DNA of 64,000 bases from Aristolochia californica (taxonomy: Eukaryota > Streptophyta > Magnoliopsida > Piperales > Aristolochiaceae), in assembly GCA_029961685.1 (NCBI GenBank), contig JARWKL010000010.1, positions 7,461,931 through 7,525,930 on the forward strand. Reading direction: 5' to 3'. The notes beneath the pieces were generated by a model, which was not told where the DNA came from, did no database searches, and was given only the letters and a program-made list of their open reading frames with translations. Shown here piece after piece: positions 63,020 through 64,000 of the stretch; within the stretch, counting starts at the first letter, position 1, and every line of letters begins with the position of its first letter. A program made the position numbers and the translations under genes.

Positions 63020-64000
63020 TAATCCATCATCAATATCTCCTCTGCAGCGGTAATAACTTCTCAATCCTTAGAGAGAGGTCCAACTAAAATTGCACACAAC
63101 TTCAGTTTTTCAATCATAATAGTCTTTGACAGCATATCAGCCAGATTCTGACTTCCTTGAATCTTCTCAAATATCTTCTCAAATGCTAATACTCCATCCT
63201 CCTGATCCGATTTGATGAAGTGATAACGCACTTGTATGTGCTTTGTTCTGGCATTGTAAACATGATTCTTTGATAAATTAATAGCATTCTTACTGTCACA
63301 ATTTAACACATTTTTCACATGCTTGAAACCTAATTCTTTCCAGAATGCCTTCAACCATACAATCTCTTTGTTGGCTTCGGTCACAATGACATATTTTGCC
63401 TAAGTAGTGGAAAGAGCAATTATCTTATGCAACTTAGAGACCCAACTAATTGTTGTACCACCCAATGTGTATACATATCCAGTGATACTCTTCCTGCCAT
63501 CAATGTCTCCAACCAATCAGCATTTACATAACCCTATAATCTCAAGTCTAACTTTCTGAAACATTTGGCTGAGTTTGTAGTGCCTCTCAAATACCTGAGA
63601 ATCCACTTCATTGATTCCTAATGTTGTTTACCCGGATTACTCATATATTTACTCACAACTCCCACAACATGAACTATGTCTGGTCTAGTGCACACCATAG
63701 CATATATGAGACTACCAATAGCAAAAGCATAAGGCACATTGGCCATGTGGGCTTGGTCTTGCTCTGTAGAAGGTGACTACTCCTGAGTACTCATTGGTTT
63801 TACATCATTCATGTTGAATCTGCTCAACACCTTCTTCACATATTCTTCTTGTGACAGTTTGAAGACATTAGTATCTCTAGTAATCTTCATCCCAATAATT
63901 TTTTTTACAACACCCAAATCCTTCATCGCAAACTTCTTGGACAAATCCCTTTACAAGTTATCTATTTCATGTTTGTATTCACGTGCTATCAATATGTCAT
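63020..64000 (-). pseudogene. Tnt1-like copia RNase H and reverse transcriptase (minus), partial
   Basis: The open part 63061-63384 reads TEANKEIVWLKAFWKELGFK, NCDSKNAINLSKNHVYNART, KHIQVRYHFIKSDQEDGVLA and SQNLADMLSKTIMIEKLKL, the C-terminal half of copia RNase H. To the right, 63385-64000 holds the start of RNase H and the C-terminal part of reverse transcriptase in broken frames (stops near 63400, 63520 and others). It continues beyond the window. Confidence 0.85.

Larger units (their letters stand above)
62129..64000 (-). mobile_element. 3' part of a minus-strand Tnt1-like copia element, running out of the window
   Basis: LTR 62129-62604 (476 bp; element start TGTTAAGTTGTGGAGCC, end TAATTCCTAACA), the polypurine tract GTCTCCAAGTGGGAAAT next to it, then RNase H and reverse transcriptase on the minus strand to the window edge. 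A solo LTR sits just inside the tract at 62622-63014. The LTR is about 110 bp longer than its relatives because of a GC-rich block at 62464-62560. Confidence 0.87.

Noticed and set aside
1..64000. CRISPR arrays, bacterial operons, rRNA or tRNA genes
   Set aside because: The repeats present are LTRs, micro- and minisatellites; only short tRNA-complementary primer-binding sites were seen, no cloverleaf genes. The sequence is eukaryotic.

Overview
This is nuclear DNA from a flowering plant with a large, repeat-rich genome. It is AT-rich, has plant-type introns, and is packed with LTR retrotransposons of both plant superfamilies (Ty1/copia and Ty3/gypsy chromoviruses). Their primer-binding sites match the initiator-Met tRNA pattern (TGGTATCARAGC). 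I cannot name the species. All coordinates and boundaries were read by eye, without alignment software.

Host gene: the only clear resident gene is the 3' part of a plus-strand GET4 homologue. Its last three coding exons lie at 7267-7351, 13750-13827 and 14503-14529. The intron between the first two is about 6.4 kb because it holds a 5'-truncated LINE and a copia element. Upstream exons are not visible; a gypsy 3' end (1-1449) and a minus-strand copia element (1757-6888) lie on that side.

15.8-36.6 kb is a nested retroelement stack. After copia remnants and an LTR (15788-16983) come a captured-gene segment with an IAA-amino-acid-hydrolase-like piece (17064-17974) and the 5' end of a minus-strand non-autonomous element (17975-19367). 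A copia element (19368-36069) is broken by an LTR element (21182-25931) carrying aspartate-carbamoyltransferase and AASDH/acyl-activating-enzyme sequence. Its 3' LTR holds a solo LTR, which holds a full gypsy element (27120-35220), which holds a 1.94-kb non-autonomous element (27308-29251). All these insertions have recognisable 5-bp target-site duplications.

36.6-64 kb has further LTR fragments, a Tnt1-like copia (from 38773), a minus copia (from 40541) interrupted by an element (41505-45398) carrying a tomosyn/Lgl-like cDNA fragment, a gypsy element (45538-51670), a plus gypsy element in tandem array (51671-58340) with a solo LTR inside its integrase, and three more copia pieces up to the window edge.

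The most interesting theme is a group of non-autonomous LTR elements. They keep only the LTRs, a leader, and the last codons plus polypurine tract of a chromovirus pol gene, and at least two, probably three, of them carry pieces of unrelated host genes in the interior. Almost every autonomous open reading frame is broken by stops, frameshifts or nested insertions, so most elements here can move only with help from elsewhere, if at all.
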